NCBI RefSeq assembly: GCF_030363035.1
Contig: NZ_JAUCMN010000007.1
Location: 1 to 64,000, forward strand
Length of the DNA stretch: 64,000 nt
Direction of reading: 5' to 3'
Origin: Curtobacterium caseinilyticum
GTDB lineage: Bacteria; Actinomycetota; Actinomycetes; Actinomycetales; Microbacteriaceae
The position numbers and the translations under genes were made by a program. The notes beneath the pieces were generated by a model that worked only from the letters and a program-made list of their open reading frames with translations, was not told the DNA's origin and made no database searches. Shown piece by piece: positions 9,280 to 18,109 of this stretch; the stretch's first letter is position 1; every line of letters starts with the position of its first letter.

Positions 9280-9546
9280 TCAGTGCTGTTGCGACTTCGC
9301 CTGCTCTTTCGCCGCCCGGACCCATCTTCCGACCGCCACATTGCTCACACCGAGCGCGTCTCCGATGGCGTCCAACGTGAACCCTTCCTCGTGAGCCTGG
9401 AGCGCCAGCCGTACGCGTTCCTCGGTCGTCTCACGAAGCACACGTTCGGCGTTCCGCATTGCCTCGAGGAGAGCGTCCGCCCGCTCCTGATCCTTCACAC
9501 GCTTCGGGGGACGACCCGTCCTGCGGGCAGGGGTCGATGCGTTCAT
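9280..9546 (-). CDS. Small helix-turn-helix protein upstream of tnsA, element 1
   Basis: An 88-residue basic protein: a charged helical N-terminal half, then a homeodomain-like helix-turn-helix (about 55-78, FTLDAIGDALGVSNVAVGRW). Its counterpart at 50384-50650 has the same size, position and layout, so the gene belongs to this transposon family. An inverted repeat sits about 67 bases upstream of both genes. I infer an autoregulator of the transposition operon, or a DNA-bending accessory protein. It is not a known Tn7 Tns protein. The gap of about 150 bases to tnsA leaves room for a separate promoter. Confidence 0.75.
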   Translation of the reverse strand: MNASTPARRTGRPPKRVKDQERADALLEAMRNAERVLRETTEERVRLALQAHEEGFTLDAIGDALGVSNVAVGRWVRAAKEQAKSQQH

Positions 9547-9929
9547 AACTGCGTTCCTACGGTCGGTTCGAGCGTCGGAACGGCGCTTGCACGGCCTATG
9601 GACACGTGGAATGATCCGACGCGAACCTCGCTCGGATCAGACAGGCAGTCTCGAATTGTGGCGGGCACCACACGCGGTTTGCCGATCGCGTGCCGAGGGG
9701 TCAAAGACGACCCCTGCGAGTCGTGCCTGCCGGTCATCGTAGCTCCCCGATCTCTCCAACATCTCCCCGGCACAGAGCCGGACCAACCTCGCCATTCTCC
9801 CTCGTTTACGAGGCGAAACACCGATTTGAAGACTCTAAGAGAGGGCAAGCGGCTCGATCCGTCGCTCACCGCACCCGCAACGCGCCGGGACGTCCACGGA
9901 CCCGTCAAAGCTCGTCGATCGGCAACTCA
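9547..9929. other. Divergent intergenic region with HTH operator
   Basis: About 380 bases between the small helix-turn-helix gene (minus) and the MbcA/ParS-like gene (plus). It holds the inverted repeat at 9613-9638. I searched it for TniA-type end repeats and found none. Confidence 0.5.
9613..9638. promoter_or_regulatory. Palindromic operator upstream of the element 1 HTH gene
   Basis: Perfect 7-base arms GATCCGA and TCGGATC around CGCGAACCTCGC. Element 2 has TCCGACGCGAA...CGCTCGGA at the same distance (about 67 bases) from its own homologous gene. Conservation of both sequence and spacing between otherwise diverged elements supports an operator. Confidence 0.65.
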
Positions 9930-10688
9930 GTGACCCGCCCAGAACCAGACTCCGGTGAACCTGCTTCAGACGCCCGGATCCAGATGATCCGCGCAGCCGC
10001 CCTGCGGCTGACGGACTCGGTCCTGCGTCGGCTGCTCGAGCAATTTGCTGACGGGACGGTGTCTGCGTCCGACGCCGTCGAGAGTGCCATGAACCACGTT
10101 GATCGCAATCGTCGGAGTGACACTCATGGCGGTGACGTCAACCGGGCGATGTCGCTTGCTGATGCGGCGCTTGGCGCGGAGGGCTTGCAGGTCAGCGGCA
10201 CTGCCGTTCGGGAATTGGGCCGACGAGTTGCCGAGGGGCGCATGACGGGCGACGAAGCTTCCGCCCTCATCCACGTACTCCTCGCATACGGCACCCCAAG
10301 GACGGAGGGGCCGGCTTCTGTCGCCACCCTCGACGATCGAGTCGGACCGTTCTTCGACAGCACCTCGCTACTCGACCTACTTCGACTGAGCGCCGACGCA
10401 CTCGCTGCGTCGGTCGAAAATCGTGACGTGCTAGCGGTCGTTACAGCTGATGGCTTCCTCCTCTACCCCTCGTTCCAGTTCAACGAGAACGGTGAGCCCC
10501 TACCCCGACTCACGGAGGTGCTCGCTGACCTTGACCCAGACCTGGTCGACCCGTGGGGAGACGCCGTTTGGCTCAACGCTCCAGGCGATGATCTGGACGG
10601 CATGAGTCCAGCAGCTGCCCTTCGGAACGGGCGAGCTGAGGACGTGATTCGTCTGGCCGGCCAGTCGGCGTTCCGCCGCGCCCGATGA
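9930..10688 (+). CDS. MbcA/ParS/Xre-type antitoxin-like protein
   Basis: About 252 residues from the GTG at 9930; an ATG at 9984 is an alternative. The C-terminal 100 residues match the toxin-binding domain of Xre/MbcA/ParS antitoxins (DUF2384): FLLYPSFQF...G.P.PRLTEVL, then DPWGDAVWL, then AAALRNGRAEDVIRLA. Such antitoxins normally sit next to a RES-domain NAD-degrading toxin, but no RES gene adjoins it here. The N-terminal part is helical and not a standard Xre domain. It could be an orphan antitoxin or a regulator that has reused the fold. Confidence 0.65.
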   Translation: MTRPEPDSGEPASDARIQMIRAAALRLTDSVLRRLLEQFADGTVSASDAVESAMNHVDRNRRSDTHGGDVNRAMSLADAALGAEGLQVSGTAVRELGRRVAEGRMTGDEASALIHVLLAYGTPRTEGPASVATLDDRVGPFFDSTSLLDLLRLSADALAASVENRDVLAVVTADGFLLYPSFQFNENGEPLPRLTEVLADLDPDLVDPWGDAVWLNAPGDDLDGMSPAAALRNGRAEDVIRLAGQSAFRRAR

Positions 10689-10878
10689 AGGCCGACGCGC
10701 AGCTCAGCTCCTCGGCCGTCTCGTTAAGCGGACCTTCATCGGAACCTATTCCGGACCACTCATCCGGACTGTGCGGCGGCGCAGTCCTTGAAAGACCCCG
10801 CCCTCACAGCTGAGCGTCCGGTTGACGACCGGTTACCGGTTCACTCGTGCCTTGCCGGTGAAGGCAGCTGAAGCCTCG

Positions 10879-11463
10879 CTACATCCGACGCGTCCCTGCG
10901 GCGAGTCGGAGTGCCTGGACGGAACGTCGGTGCTGTTCCGCGCGGTGGCGGCCGTTGGCGGGAGAGGGGTGTGGTGCCGCGATGACGGGGACGAGTCGGG
11001 CGTGCTCGTCCAGGGTGAGGTGTCGCATGACTCCCTCGAGAGCGATGCTCCCGTACGTGACGATCGCCTCGACGGAGGGAAGCGCCCTGAGGAGAACGCC
11101 GAGGGCATGTCGTCCCTCGTCGATGTCTGCGGGTCGTCCACGGCCGGGGAGTTCCCACGGGATGAGGTTCCAGCGGAGGTACTCGTTGCGTGCAAGTCCG
11201 GACTCGATGCGGGCTGCGCGGAACGCGGCCGCGGTCGGCCCCGGGTTGTCCTCGCTGCAGACCGCCGAGTGCGCTGCGGCAATGGTCTGCGGGCCGGGTG
11301 ACTGCATGAGGACCAGCACTCGGCTGGACGTGCCGCCGGATCGTGGGTCGAAGCTCGGGACGAACCGTCGCGAGCCGTCGGGTGCGGTGCGCCATGCCTC
11401 CGCGAGGACGTTCAGCGATCGAACGTCCGCGACCTCATCCGCGAGTTCGTCAGGGGTGCTCAC
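10879..11463 (-). CDS. Uracil-DNA glycosylase superfamily-like protein
   Basis: About 194 residues from a GTG that overlaps the stop of the transporter gene upstream (GTGA). Elements fitting this fold are VLVLMQSPGP, EYLRWNLIPWELPG, a helical region ending in VEAIVTYGSIALEG, and a late PHPSPANGR loop. The PHPSP/AHPS-type loop and the NLIPW region are typical of the superfamily, though the usual GEAPG motif is replaced by MQSPGP. It may repair uracil or act on another base. Coupling to a TDT transporter is unexplained. Confidence 0.55.
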   Translation of the reverse strand: MSTPDELADEVADVRSLNVLAEAWRTAPDGSRRFVPSFDPRSGGTSSRVLVLMQSPGPQTIAAAHSAVCSEDNPGPTAAAFRAARIESGLARNEYLRWNLIPWELPGRGRPADIDEGRHALGVLLRALPSVEAIVTYGSIALEGVMRHLTLDEHARLVPVIAAPHPSPANGRHRAEQHRRSVQALRLAAGTRRM

Positions 11464-12617
11464 GCCGGCTGTGGTGGTGCGAGGAGCGTGCCGCGGATGA
11501 CGGAGCCGTGGAAGGTGCGGACGGCAACGGTGATCCACGCGGCGACGAGGCCGGCGTAGTAGACGACTGCGAGGACGGCGACGACGGTGAGTCCGGAGTG
11601 CAGGGCCAGGCCGTTCAGCCCGGTGACGCAGGTACCGACGGGGAACGTGAACGACCACCACGTCAGGCTGAAGGGCAGGTGTTCTCGAGCGGTGCGGATG
11701 GTGATGGCGAGGGCGATGACGGTCCACAGCAGCGCGAAGCCGAGCATCGCGAACCCGTACACGAGCGCGACGACGAGGAGCGCGTGGGCGGTCGACGCAT
11801 CAACCACGGTCGGCGCGTTCGAGGCGAGGAGGTTCACTGCGGTGATCGACTGCCCGACCGGTCCGAGGACGATCCACAGGGTCGGGACCATGCCTGCGGC
11901 GCCGACCTTGTGCTGCGCGAGTCGGTTCCAGATCAGCGTGATCACGACCAGGGACGTGACGAGGCTGAGGCCGAAGAATCCGTAGCAGGACCACAGCAGC
12001 GTCTCCCGCACTTGCCCGGCGGGTGCGTACGGCAGCAGGAGCGCGCCGGTGGAGGCGGACACCATCGGCGGGACGATCGGCATCAACCAGCCGCCGAACG
12101 CGGAGTCGGGTCCGTTCTCGTGACGGGTGAACGCCAGGTACGGCACCAGGACCGCGGTGAGCAGGCCGCCGATGGTGCCGATGCTCCAGAGGACCCAGTC
12201 GATGTGGACGGCGGCGGGGAGGCCGATCCAGTCCTTGCCGAGGAGGATCGTTCCGGCTCCGACGGTCAGGAACGCCATCGGCGGTGCCCCATAGAAGTGC
12301 GAGATCACCGGATGGAGGTGGTGCTTGGCTGCGGTACTCCGGTACCGGACCCAGTGCAGCACCATCGCGACCGTGAGGGCGACGAGCAGCACCGCCGCGA
12401 TCGCCCAGACGAGTGTTGCGGCGGTGCGGAGCCCCGGGAACTGCAGCGGCAGCGACGCAGCCGCGACGGCGACGATCCCGGTGCCCATGATCGACGCGAA
12501 CCAGTTCGGGGTGAGGTTCGACACGATCAGGCCGGGCCGCTCCAGCTCTCGGAACAGCCGCCGGTCGCGCACACCGTGCTCGGACGTTGCGGGTGCGTGG
12601 GCGGGATGAGCGGACAT
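11460..12617 (-). CDS. TDT family transporter (TehA/SLAC1-like)
   Basis: A 385-residue membrane protein with about ten hydrophobic helices. The signature near the N-terminus, NLTPNWFASIMGTGIVA, is typical of the tellurite-resistance/dicarboxylate (TDT) family that includes TehA and SLAC1 anion channels. In actinobacteria these are anion or C4-dicarboxylate exporters. A LysR regulator is transcribed divergently 70 bases away and probably controls it. The substrate cannot be told from sequence. Given the cargo around it, export of a toxic anion is plausible. Confidence 0.85.
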   Translation of the reverse strand: MSAHPAHAPATSEHGVRDRRLFRELERPGLIVSNLTPNWFASIMGTGIVAVAAASLPLQFPGLRTAATLVWAIAAVLLVALTVAMVLHWVRYRSTAAKHHLHPVISHFYGAPPMAFLTVGAGTILLGKDWIGLPAAVHIDWVLWSIGTIGGLLTAVLVPYLAFTRHENGPDSAFGGWLMPIVPPMVSASTGALLLPYAPAGQVRETLLWSCYGFFGLSLVTSLVVITLIWNRLAQHKVGAAGMVPTLWIVLGPVGQSITAVNLLASNAPTVVDASTAHALLVVALVYGFAMLGFALLWTVIALAITIRTAREHLPFSLTWWSFTFPVGTCVTGLNGLALHSGLTVVAVLAVVYYAGLVAAWITVAVRTFHGSVIRGTLLAPPQPA

Positions 12618-12687
12618 GCATCAAGCGTGCGCAAGTTGCCCACGGTTCGGGAACGGCGAACTCGTTGGCAGGGCACAATGGTCGTTT

Positions 12688-13614
12688 GTGGCACTGCGGC
12701 GGTTGACGGACCGGACTCTGGACCTCGACACCCTCGAGGTCCTCGTCCGCGTCGCGGAGACCGGTTCGTTGACCCGCGCGGCTGAGGTGTTGGGGGTGAC
12801 GCAGCAGGCGGTGTCTGCGCGTTTACGTGCCGCGGAGCAGGCGGTCGGTCAGCCGCTGGCGCTCCGGGCGGCATCCGGGACCGCGCTGACCGACGCCGGT
12901 CGGGTGGTGCTCGGTCTGGCTGTTCCGGTGTTGGAGACCTCCCGGCGGCTCGAAGCAGGAGTCGCCGCACTCGGAGAACCCGTGGGGTCCCTCGTGGTTG
13001 CGGCGTCGCAGACGATCGCCGAACTCCTGCTGCCCGGATGGTTGCTCGCCCACCGGGCCGTGACACCCGAGGCGTCGGTGCGCCTGATCGCGGGGAACTC
13101 CGCCGCGGTGACCGACCTCGTTCGCTCCGGCGCTGCCGACGTCGGATTCACGGAGACCCCTGCTGCGCCACCTGACCTGTCCTCGCTGGTGGTCGACGAA
13201 GACGAACTCGTGGTCGTCGTCGCTCCGCATCATCCGTGGGCAAGCGCTTCGGTCATCACCGCGGATGAGCTCGCGGAGACGCCGCTGCTGCTCCGGGAGG
13301 AAGGGTCCGGCACCCGCGCCACGGTCGAGGCATGGCTCGACGACGCGGGACTGACCCTAGCGCCGCCGGCGGCGGTGCTGGAGACGACGGGCATCATCCG
13401 CGCCAACGCTCGGGCAGGCATCGCGCCCGCGGTGATGAGTCTCCGCACGGTCGACACTGACCTCGCCGACGGCGCCCTCGTCCGGGTGCCGCTGCTCGGC
13501 CCGCCACTGATCCGGTCGCTGCGTGCGATCTGGTCGGGCCACCCGAGGCCTGCTGTGACGGCGTTCCTGGACACCGCCCGCAGCTCGAGCGTCGGTGGTC
13601 AGATCAGTCCGTAG
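12688..13614 (+). CDS. LysR-family transcriptional regulator
   Basis: About 308 residues from the GTG at 12688. The N-terminal winged helix-turn-helix is clear (LEVLVRVAETGSLTRAAEVL, then GVTQQAVSARLRAAEQAVG), followed by a periplasmic-binding-like effector domain. The start is very close to the likely promoter, and the transcript may be leaderless. It is divergent from the TDT transporter, the usual layout for a LysR protein controlling its neighbour. It converges with the enolase gene, whose stop lies inside its 3' end. Confidence 0.85.
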   Translation: MALRRLTDRTLDLDTLEVLVRVAETGSLTRAAEVLGVTQQAVSARLRAAEQAVGQPLALRAASGTALTDAGRVVLGLAVPVLETSRRLEAGVAALGEPVGSLVVAASQTIAELLLPGWLLAHRAVTPEASVRLIAGNSAAVTDLVRSGAADVGFTETPAAPPDLSSLVVDEDELVVVVAPHHPWASASVITADELAETPLLLREEGSGTRATVEAWLDDAGLTLAPPAAVLETTGIIRANARAGIAPAVMSLRTVDTDLADGALVRVPLLGPPLIRSLRAIWSGHPRPAVTAFLDTARSSSVGGQISP

Positions 13615-14933
13615 GGCAGATCCGGGTGCTGCTCGGCGATCTCGGTGAGCCGGTTGTACTTCGCGACCCGTTCCCCCCGGGCGGGTGCGCCGGACTTGAT
13701 CTGCCCGGTGCCGGTTCCGACAACGAGGTCCGCGATGAACGTGTCCGTGGTCTCCCCGGATCGGTGCGACACCATGCTGCCCATCCCGATGCTGGTGGCG
13801 GTGGCAATCGCTTCGAGGGTCTGTGAGACGGTGCCGATCTGGTTCGGCTTGATCAGTGCCGCGTTCGTCAGCTGCTGTTCGCCGCCGTCGCGGATCCGTT
13901 GCGGGTCGGTGACGTAGAGGTCGTCGCCGACGGTCTGGATCCGGCCGCCGAGCGCTGCCTGCATGCGGCGGAACCCCTCATGGTCGTCCTCCGCGAACCC
14001 GTCTTCGACGCTCCGGACCGGATACGTGTTGATGAGGTGTCGGTAGTAGTCGACCAGTCCGTCCCGGTCGAGGCTTTCGTCGAGCATCCGGTAGGAGCCG
14101 GCGCCCTGGTGGAACTCGTTCGCGGCCGGGTCGAGGGCGATCGCCACCTGATCGACGCCCGGCTCGTGGCCGGCGGCGCGGATCGCGGCGACGAGCAGGT
14201 CGAGCGCTTCCTCGGGTGCAGCGATCGAAGGGGCGAAGCCGCCCTCGTCGCCGAGGCCGAGGCTGCCGAACCGGTCCCGCACCAGGCTCGCGAGGGCGTG
14301 GTAGACGTCCGCGCCGGTTCGGACGGCGTCGGCCATCGAGCCTGCGTTGACGGGGGCGATCATGAACTCCTGGAAGTTCAGCTTGTTCGCTGCGTGCGCG
14401 CCGCCGTTGAGGACGTTGAAGTGCGGGACCGGCATCCGCGGCGTCGAGCCGGTGATCTCGGCGATCCACTGCCAGAGCGGGAGGTCCGCGGCGTGGGCGA
14501 GAGCCCTGGAGGCGGCGATCGAGGTGGCAACGACGCTGTTCCCGCCGAGCCGACGGTACCCGGTGGTGCCGTCGAGGTCGGCGAGGGCGGCGTCGATCTG
14601 CCCGATCGCCGACCAGGACCGGCCGGTGAGGAGCCCTGAGATGTCGGTGTCGATCAGGTGCAGCGCCTGGGTGACGTCGCGGCCGCCGAACGCGGAACCG
14701 CCGTCGCGCAGCTCGACGGCTTCGTGGGCGCCGGTGGAGGCGCCCGCTGGGGCGTCCCCGGTGACGGTGCTGCCGTCGTCGAGTTCGAGGGACACGCGGA
14801 CGGTCGGGTAGCCGCGGGAGTCGAGGATGCGGGCGGCGTGGACGGCGTCGATGGTGATCGGGTGGTCGTGGTGGGTGACGTACTCGCCCTGATGGGCTCC
14901 GTGATGGTGGATGCCGCTGATGTAGTCGTTCAT
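13599..14933 (-). CDS. eno: Enolase, accessory copy in the fluoride operon
   Basis: A 444-residue phosphopyruvate hydratase (2-phosphoglycerate to phosphoenolpyruvate). Hallmarks present are the N-terminal ILDSRGYPTVRVSLELDDG, GGAHAANKLNFQEFMIAP, ALDPAANEF, the catalytic lysine region ALIKPNQIGT and SHRSGETTD. A His-rich extension of about 30 residues precedes the usual start region. A strong GAAGGAG site precedes the ATG. Enolase is a classic fluoride target (fluoride with phosphate and Mg), so a second copy beside crcB genes probably gives a spare or more resistant enzyme. Last gene of the operon, 134 bases after ppa. Confidence 0.93.
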   Translation of the reverse strand: MNDYISGIHHHGAHQGEYVTHHDHPITIDAVHAARILDSRGYPTVRVSLELDDGSTVTGDAPAGASTGAHEAVELRDGGSAFGGRDVTQALHLIDTDISGLLTGRSWSAIGQIDAALADLDGTTGYRRLGGNSVVATSIAASRALAHAADLPLWQWIAEITGSTPRMPVPHFNVLNGGAHAANKLNFQEFMIAPVNAGSMADAVRTGADVYHALASLVRDRFGSLGLGDEGGFAPSIAAPEEALDLLVAAIRAAGHEPGVDQVAIALDPAANEFHQGAGSYRMLDESLDRDGLVDYYRHLINTYPVRSVEDGFAEDDHEGFRRMQAALGGRIQTVGDDLYVTDPQRIRDGGEQQLTNAALIKPNQIGTVSQTLEAIATATSIGMGSMVSHRSGETTDTFIADLVVGTGTGQIKSGAPARGERVAKYNRLTEIAEQHPDLPYGLI

Positions 14934-15067
14934 GGTGACGCTCCTTCGGTTCGGGTCATACGTCGAGCTGGCGGGTGGTTGCGGGAAGCCGCGGGGAAGC
15001 GGAGGGACAACCTGCTGGCGATCACTCGGCGCCAGTGCCTCCCCGCGGCAGTCTGTGGACCCGTAGG

Positions 15068-15553
15068 TCACGGGTGTCGGGTGTGGGCGTCCTGTGCGGT
15101 GCGGATGATGGCTTCGGCAGCAGCACGGTCGGCCCACCCATTGGTGGTGACGTGCTTGCCGTGCTCGATCTCCTTGTAGTGGGAGAAGAAGTGCTCGATC
15201 TCCGCCAGCGTGTGCTCCGGCACGTCGGTGATGTCCTGCAGCTGCGCGAAGCGGTCGTCGTTGGCGGGGACGGTGAGGATCTTGTCGTCGCCGCCGTTTT
15301 CGTCGACCATGCGCAGCATCCCGACCGGCCGGACCGTGATGACGACGCCGGGGAACGTGGGACGGGGTAGGAGCACGAGGGCGTCGAGGGGGTCGCCGTC
15401 ATCGCCGAGGGTGTTGTCGATGGAGCCGTAGTCCTGGGGGAACACCATGCTGGTGAACACCGCCCGGTCGAGCCGGATCCGGCCGGTGGCGTGGTCGACT
15501 TCGTACTTGTTGCCGCTACCGCGGGGAATCTCGATCGTGACGTCGAACAGCAT
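15068..15553 (-). CDS. ppa: Inorganic pyrophosphatase
   Basis: A 161-residue soluble family I pyrophosphatase. It shows [21 protein letters not shown] and the signature [10 protein letters not shown] with the metal-binding aspartates. The ATG at 15553 has a good GGAGG site and gives the usual length; a GTG at 15604 overlapping the crcB stop would add 17 residues. Family I pyrophosphatases are strongly fluoride sensitive, so like enolase this is a spare copy of a fluoride target. Confidence 0.92.
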   Translation of the reverse strand: MLFDVTIEIPRGSGNKYEVDHATGRIRLDRAVFTSMVFPQDYGSIDNTLGDDGDPLDALVLLPRPTFPGVVITVRPVGMLRMVDENGGDDKILTVPANDDRFAQLQDITDVPEHTLAEIEHFFSHYKEIEHGKHVTTNGWADRAAAEAIIRTAQDAHTRHP

Positions 15554-15600
15554 GGATGCCTCCGGTTCTGGAGCGGGTGTGTGGTCCGTGGGCGGGGTGG

Positions 15601-15972
15601 TCACAGGGTGCCGCCGAGGAGGATGCCGGCGGTCGCGGCGGTGACGGAGACGACGAGCATTCCGAGACCGTTGATCGCGGCGGCGGTGATGCGGCCGCTG
15701 CGGGCGAGGCGGACGGTTTCGAAGCTGGCGGTGCTGAACGTGGTGTAGCCGCCCATCACCCCGGTGCCGAGGACGGCGACCGGCACCGCGCCGAGGTGGG
15801 TGGCGGCGCCGACGGTGATCCCCAGCAGCAGCGACCCGGTGATGTTGATCGTCAACGTGCCGACAGGGAGCCGGAACTCTCGGCCGGTGTTGATGAGCCC
15901 GTCGAGGAGGAACCGGCCGGCAGCGCCGGCACCGCCGCCGAGGGCGACGGCGAGGACCAGGAGCGGGCTCAT
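15601..15972 (-). CDS. crcB: Fluoride channel CrcB/Fluc, second subunit
   Basis: A 123-residue, four-helix membrane protein. Fluc signatures are [23 protein letters not shown] (the Asn that faces the pore) and [10 protein letters not shown] with the F-box residues. The ATG overlaps the preceding crcB stop (ATGA). Paired, divergent crcB genes in many Gram-positives form heterodimeric channels that passively export fluoride. Confidence 0.93.
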   Translation of the reverse strand: MSPLLVLAVALGGGAGAAGRFLLDGLINTGREFRLPVGTLTINITGSLLLGITVGAATHLGAVPVAVLGTGVMGGYTTFSTASFETVRLARSGRITAAAINGLGMLVVSVTAATAGILLGGTL

Positions 15973-16472
15973 GCTTCCTCCGTGCGGGGTCGGAACCAGC
16001 CGGCGACGACGAGACCGACCGCGGTCGCGATCGCGCCGGACAGGACGGTTAGGAGTGCGTAGCCGGTGCCGGCGAGGCCGTGCCCGTCGAGGAACAGGGC
16101 GGCGGTGGACTCGGCGAGGGTGCTGTAGGTGGTGAACCCGCCGAGGACCCCGGTGCCGAGGAGCAGCCGCAGCACGCGTCGGCGGCCGGCGTCGGGCCCG
16201 CGGTGCGCGAGCGCTTCCAACAGCACACCGAGGGCCAGCGCTCCGGTGATGTTGATCCAGAAGATCGACCAACTCGCCCCGCCTTGGGCGGGGAGCAGGC
16301 TACTGATGACGTCGCGGAGAGCAGTACCGGCTGCCCCACCGATGGCGACGAGGCCGACGTACCGCCACCGCAGATGCACCGGCCGCATCGCCGTTGACGG
16401 GTCGGAGACGTCGACGTCGGGGTCGGAGGGGAGCTGGTCGTCGGGCATCGGGGTGTCCGTTCGGGTGGTCAT
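15969..16472 (-). CDS. crcB: Fluoride channel CrcB/Fluc, first subunit
   Basis: A 167-residue Fluc protein with a polar N-terminal tail of about 40 residues, then four helices. Visible motifs are [22 protein letters not shown] and [12 protein letters not shown]. It is the partner of the downstream crcB; translation of both is linked by 4-base overlaps. The start ATG overlaps the stop of the phosphoglycerate mutase gene. Confidence 0.92.
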   Translation of the reverse strand: MTTRTDTPMPDDQLPSDPDVDVSDPSTAMRPVHLRWRYVGLVAIGGAAGTALRDVISSLLPAQGGASWSIFWINITGALALGVLLEALAHRGPDAGRRRVLRLLLGTGVLGGFTTYSTLAESTAALFLDGHGLAGTGYALLTVLSGAIATAVGLVVAGWFRPRTEEA

Positions 16473-17215
16473 GTTCCGCCTTCTGCCGCGACCAACGCCG
16501 CGGCGTGCTGTGCTGCTACCGGATCGAGGAACGCCCCACCCCGAGGGACGAGAGCACCCGTCGGGGCGAGGTGGTACTGCACGGGTTGCCCGGTCGGCAG
16601 GTTGAGCTGCTCGAGCTCCGGGTCGGTGAGGTCGTCGATGCATGCGCAGAGTGCGCGGAGCGAGTTCCCGTGCGCGACGACGAGGACGCTCCGCCCTGAC
16701 CGCACCATCGGCAGGAGCCGGTCGTGCAGCACGGGACGGACCCGCTCGATGACGTCCGAGAGCGCCTCGGTGCGTCGGAGGGCACCGTCGGGCAGGCCGT
16801 GCAGCGCGGAGCTCGACCGCAGTTCCTCCCACAGCTGCAGCGACATCGGTGGCGGTGTGCCGGTACGGGACCTGCGGAGCCGCATGTACTCGTCGTCACC
16901 GAGCGTGTGACGGGCGTCGGTCTTCGTCATCCCGGTCAGGGCGCCGTAGTTGCGTTCGTTGAGCTGCCACACCGCTTCCGTGGGCAGCTGCGTCCCGAGG
17001 GCGTCGCAGACCAGTTCGGCGGTGCGGACGGCACGGCGCAATGTGGAGGTGACCACGACGTCCGGCGTGATGTGGTTCGACCGGAGGAGCCATCCGGCTG
17101 CGGACGCTTGCCGTCGTCCGTGGGGCGTGAGCGGGACGTCGAGGAGCCCGGTGAAGGTGCCGGCTTCGTTCGCGGTGCTCTCCCCATGCCGCAGGAGCGT
17201 CAGCGTGCCAGTCAC
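16469..17215 (-). CDS. gpmA: Phosphoglycerate mutase (histidine phosphatase superfamily)
   Basis: A 248-residue protein matching 2,3-bisphosphoglycerate-dependent mutase: LLRHGESTAN with the catalytic His at about 9-10, GLLDVPLTPHG, RRAVRTAELV, LNERNYGALTG, and VLVVAHGNSLRAL with the second catalytic His. It makes 2-phosphoglycerate, the enolase substrate, so the operon holds two adjacent lower-glycolysis enzymes. GTG start overlapping the usp stop. It could also be a general phosphatase, but NERNYG favours a mutase. Confidence 0.85.
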   Translation of the reverse strand: MTGTLTLLRHGESTANEAGTFTGLLDVPLTPHGRRQASAAGWLLRSNHITPDVVVTSTLRRAVRTAELVCDALGTQLPTEAVWQLNERNYGALTGMTKTDARHTLGDDEYMRLRRSRTGTPPPMSLQLWEELRSSSALHGLPDGALRRTEALSDVIERVRPVLHDRLLPMVRSGRSVLVVAHGNSLRALCACIDDLTDPELEQLNLPTGQPVQYHLAPTGALVPRGGAFLDPVAAQHAAALVAAEGGT

Positions 17216-17718
17216 GGGGCTTCCGACGGGAGGAGGACGGTGGCGCCGACCGGGTCGTGCGGGACGACCAGCACCGGCCGGTGCTGCTGATGCGTCAGAT
17301 GCGCGGCGACGGACCCGGTGAGCAGTTCCGCCATCCGGCGTCGGCCAGCCTGGGATCCGACGACGATCATCACCGCGTCACGTTCCTCAGCCACCGCAGC
17401 GAGTGCGTGACTCGGATCTCCGACCCGGGAGAGAATCTCGACGCCCACTGACCGCGCCGCAGCAAGACCGTGAATGACCCGCACGTCATCGTCGGGAAGC
17501 TGCTGCGGGTCGCTGTCCGCCGTGTCCGGGTCGATCGGTTCGATGATCTCCGACCCGTCCGCACGCATCCCCGCTGACAGCAGCGCCGGATCGACGACCA
17601 CACACACCATCGGGGCGCTGAAGCGTTCAGCGACGGCAGCCGCGACACCGACGACGTCGTGCGCCTGCCCGGACTGCACACCGACGACGACAACACCGGC
17701 AGTGTTCGATTCGACCAT
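17212..17718 (-). CDS. Universal stress protein (UspA family)
   Basis: A 168-residue single Usp domain: VVVGVQSGQAHDVV at the start, and late VVGSQAGRRRMAELLTGSVAAHL, the ATP-binding loop form G-x2-G-x9-GS. A good GGGAG site precedes the ATG. First gene of the fluoride operon; every following gene through crcB overlaps its neighbour by four bases. Confidence 0.85.
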   Translation of the reverse strand: MVESNTAGVVVVGVQSGQAHDVVGVAAAVAERFSAPMVCVVVDPALLSAGMRADGSEIIEPIDPDTADSDPQQLPDDDVRVIHGLAAARSVGVEILSRVGDPSHALAAVAEERDAVMIVVGSQAGRRRMAELLTGSVAAHLTHQQHRPVLVVPHDPVGATVLLPSEAP

Positions 17719-18109
17719 GACATCTCCCTACCTCAGGCGTGCAGAAGCGCGACCAGCTGAGATAGGGACTGTTGTCGACGAGTGTCGAGGTTGGGTCCGG
17801 CAAGCCCCACTGCCGGGTCCGAAGACACCACCAGTATGCACCCACCACCCCATGCCCGCACCGACGATCTTCCGCACCTCGAGAACCGGTCCGCTTCGTG
17901 ACGCGGGACGACAGGGAAAGAAGCTTGAAGGGCGACACTGAGCGGAGCTGCTCACAGCCGACGCGGACCGCCTCCGAGGGCCCAAGTGTCCGGTTGGGGA
18001 TCGTCTAGTGAGACATCGTCTGCCTTGCGCGTGCGTGCTTTCACACGTTCGCGCCAATACCGAGATCGTTGCAGCGGAGCAAGGTTGAATTCCGACGAAG
18101 GAGGGTCCC
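17719..18109. other. Divergent intergenic region
   Basis: About 390 bases between the fluoride operon (minus) and the permease (plus). I looked for a crcB-type fluoride riboswitch on the minus strand and saw no match to its conserved core. The region must hold both promoters. A strong AAGGAGGG site lies just before 18110. Confidence 0.5.

Noticed and set aside
9547-9929. Right end of a short element 1 just upstream of the HTH gene
   Set aside because: No TGCCA-N6-TGTCC units were found there. The only repeat is the operator-like palindrome.
10822-11395. Competing frames on both strands over the glycosylase-like gene
   Set aside because: The minus frame 10879-11463 has a superfamily-like pattern and a coupled start; the others are Arg/Pro-rich shadows.
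11343-12785. A 480-codon plus-strand frame opposite the TDT transporter
   Set aside because: It is the antisense shadow of a clear membrane protein gene. Composition is Arg/Gly/Asp-rich with no domain, as usual for high-GC antisense frames.
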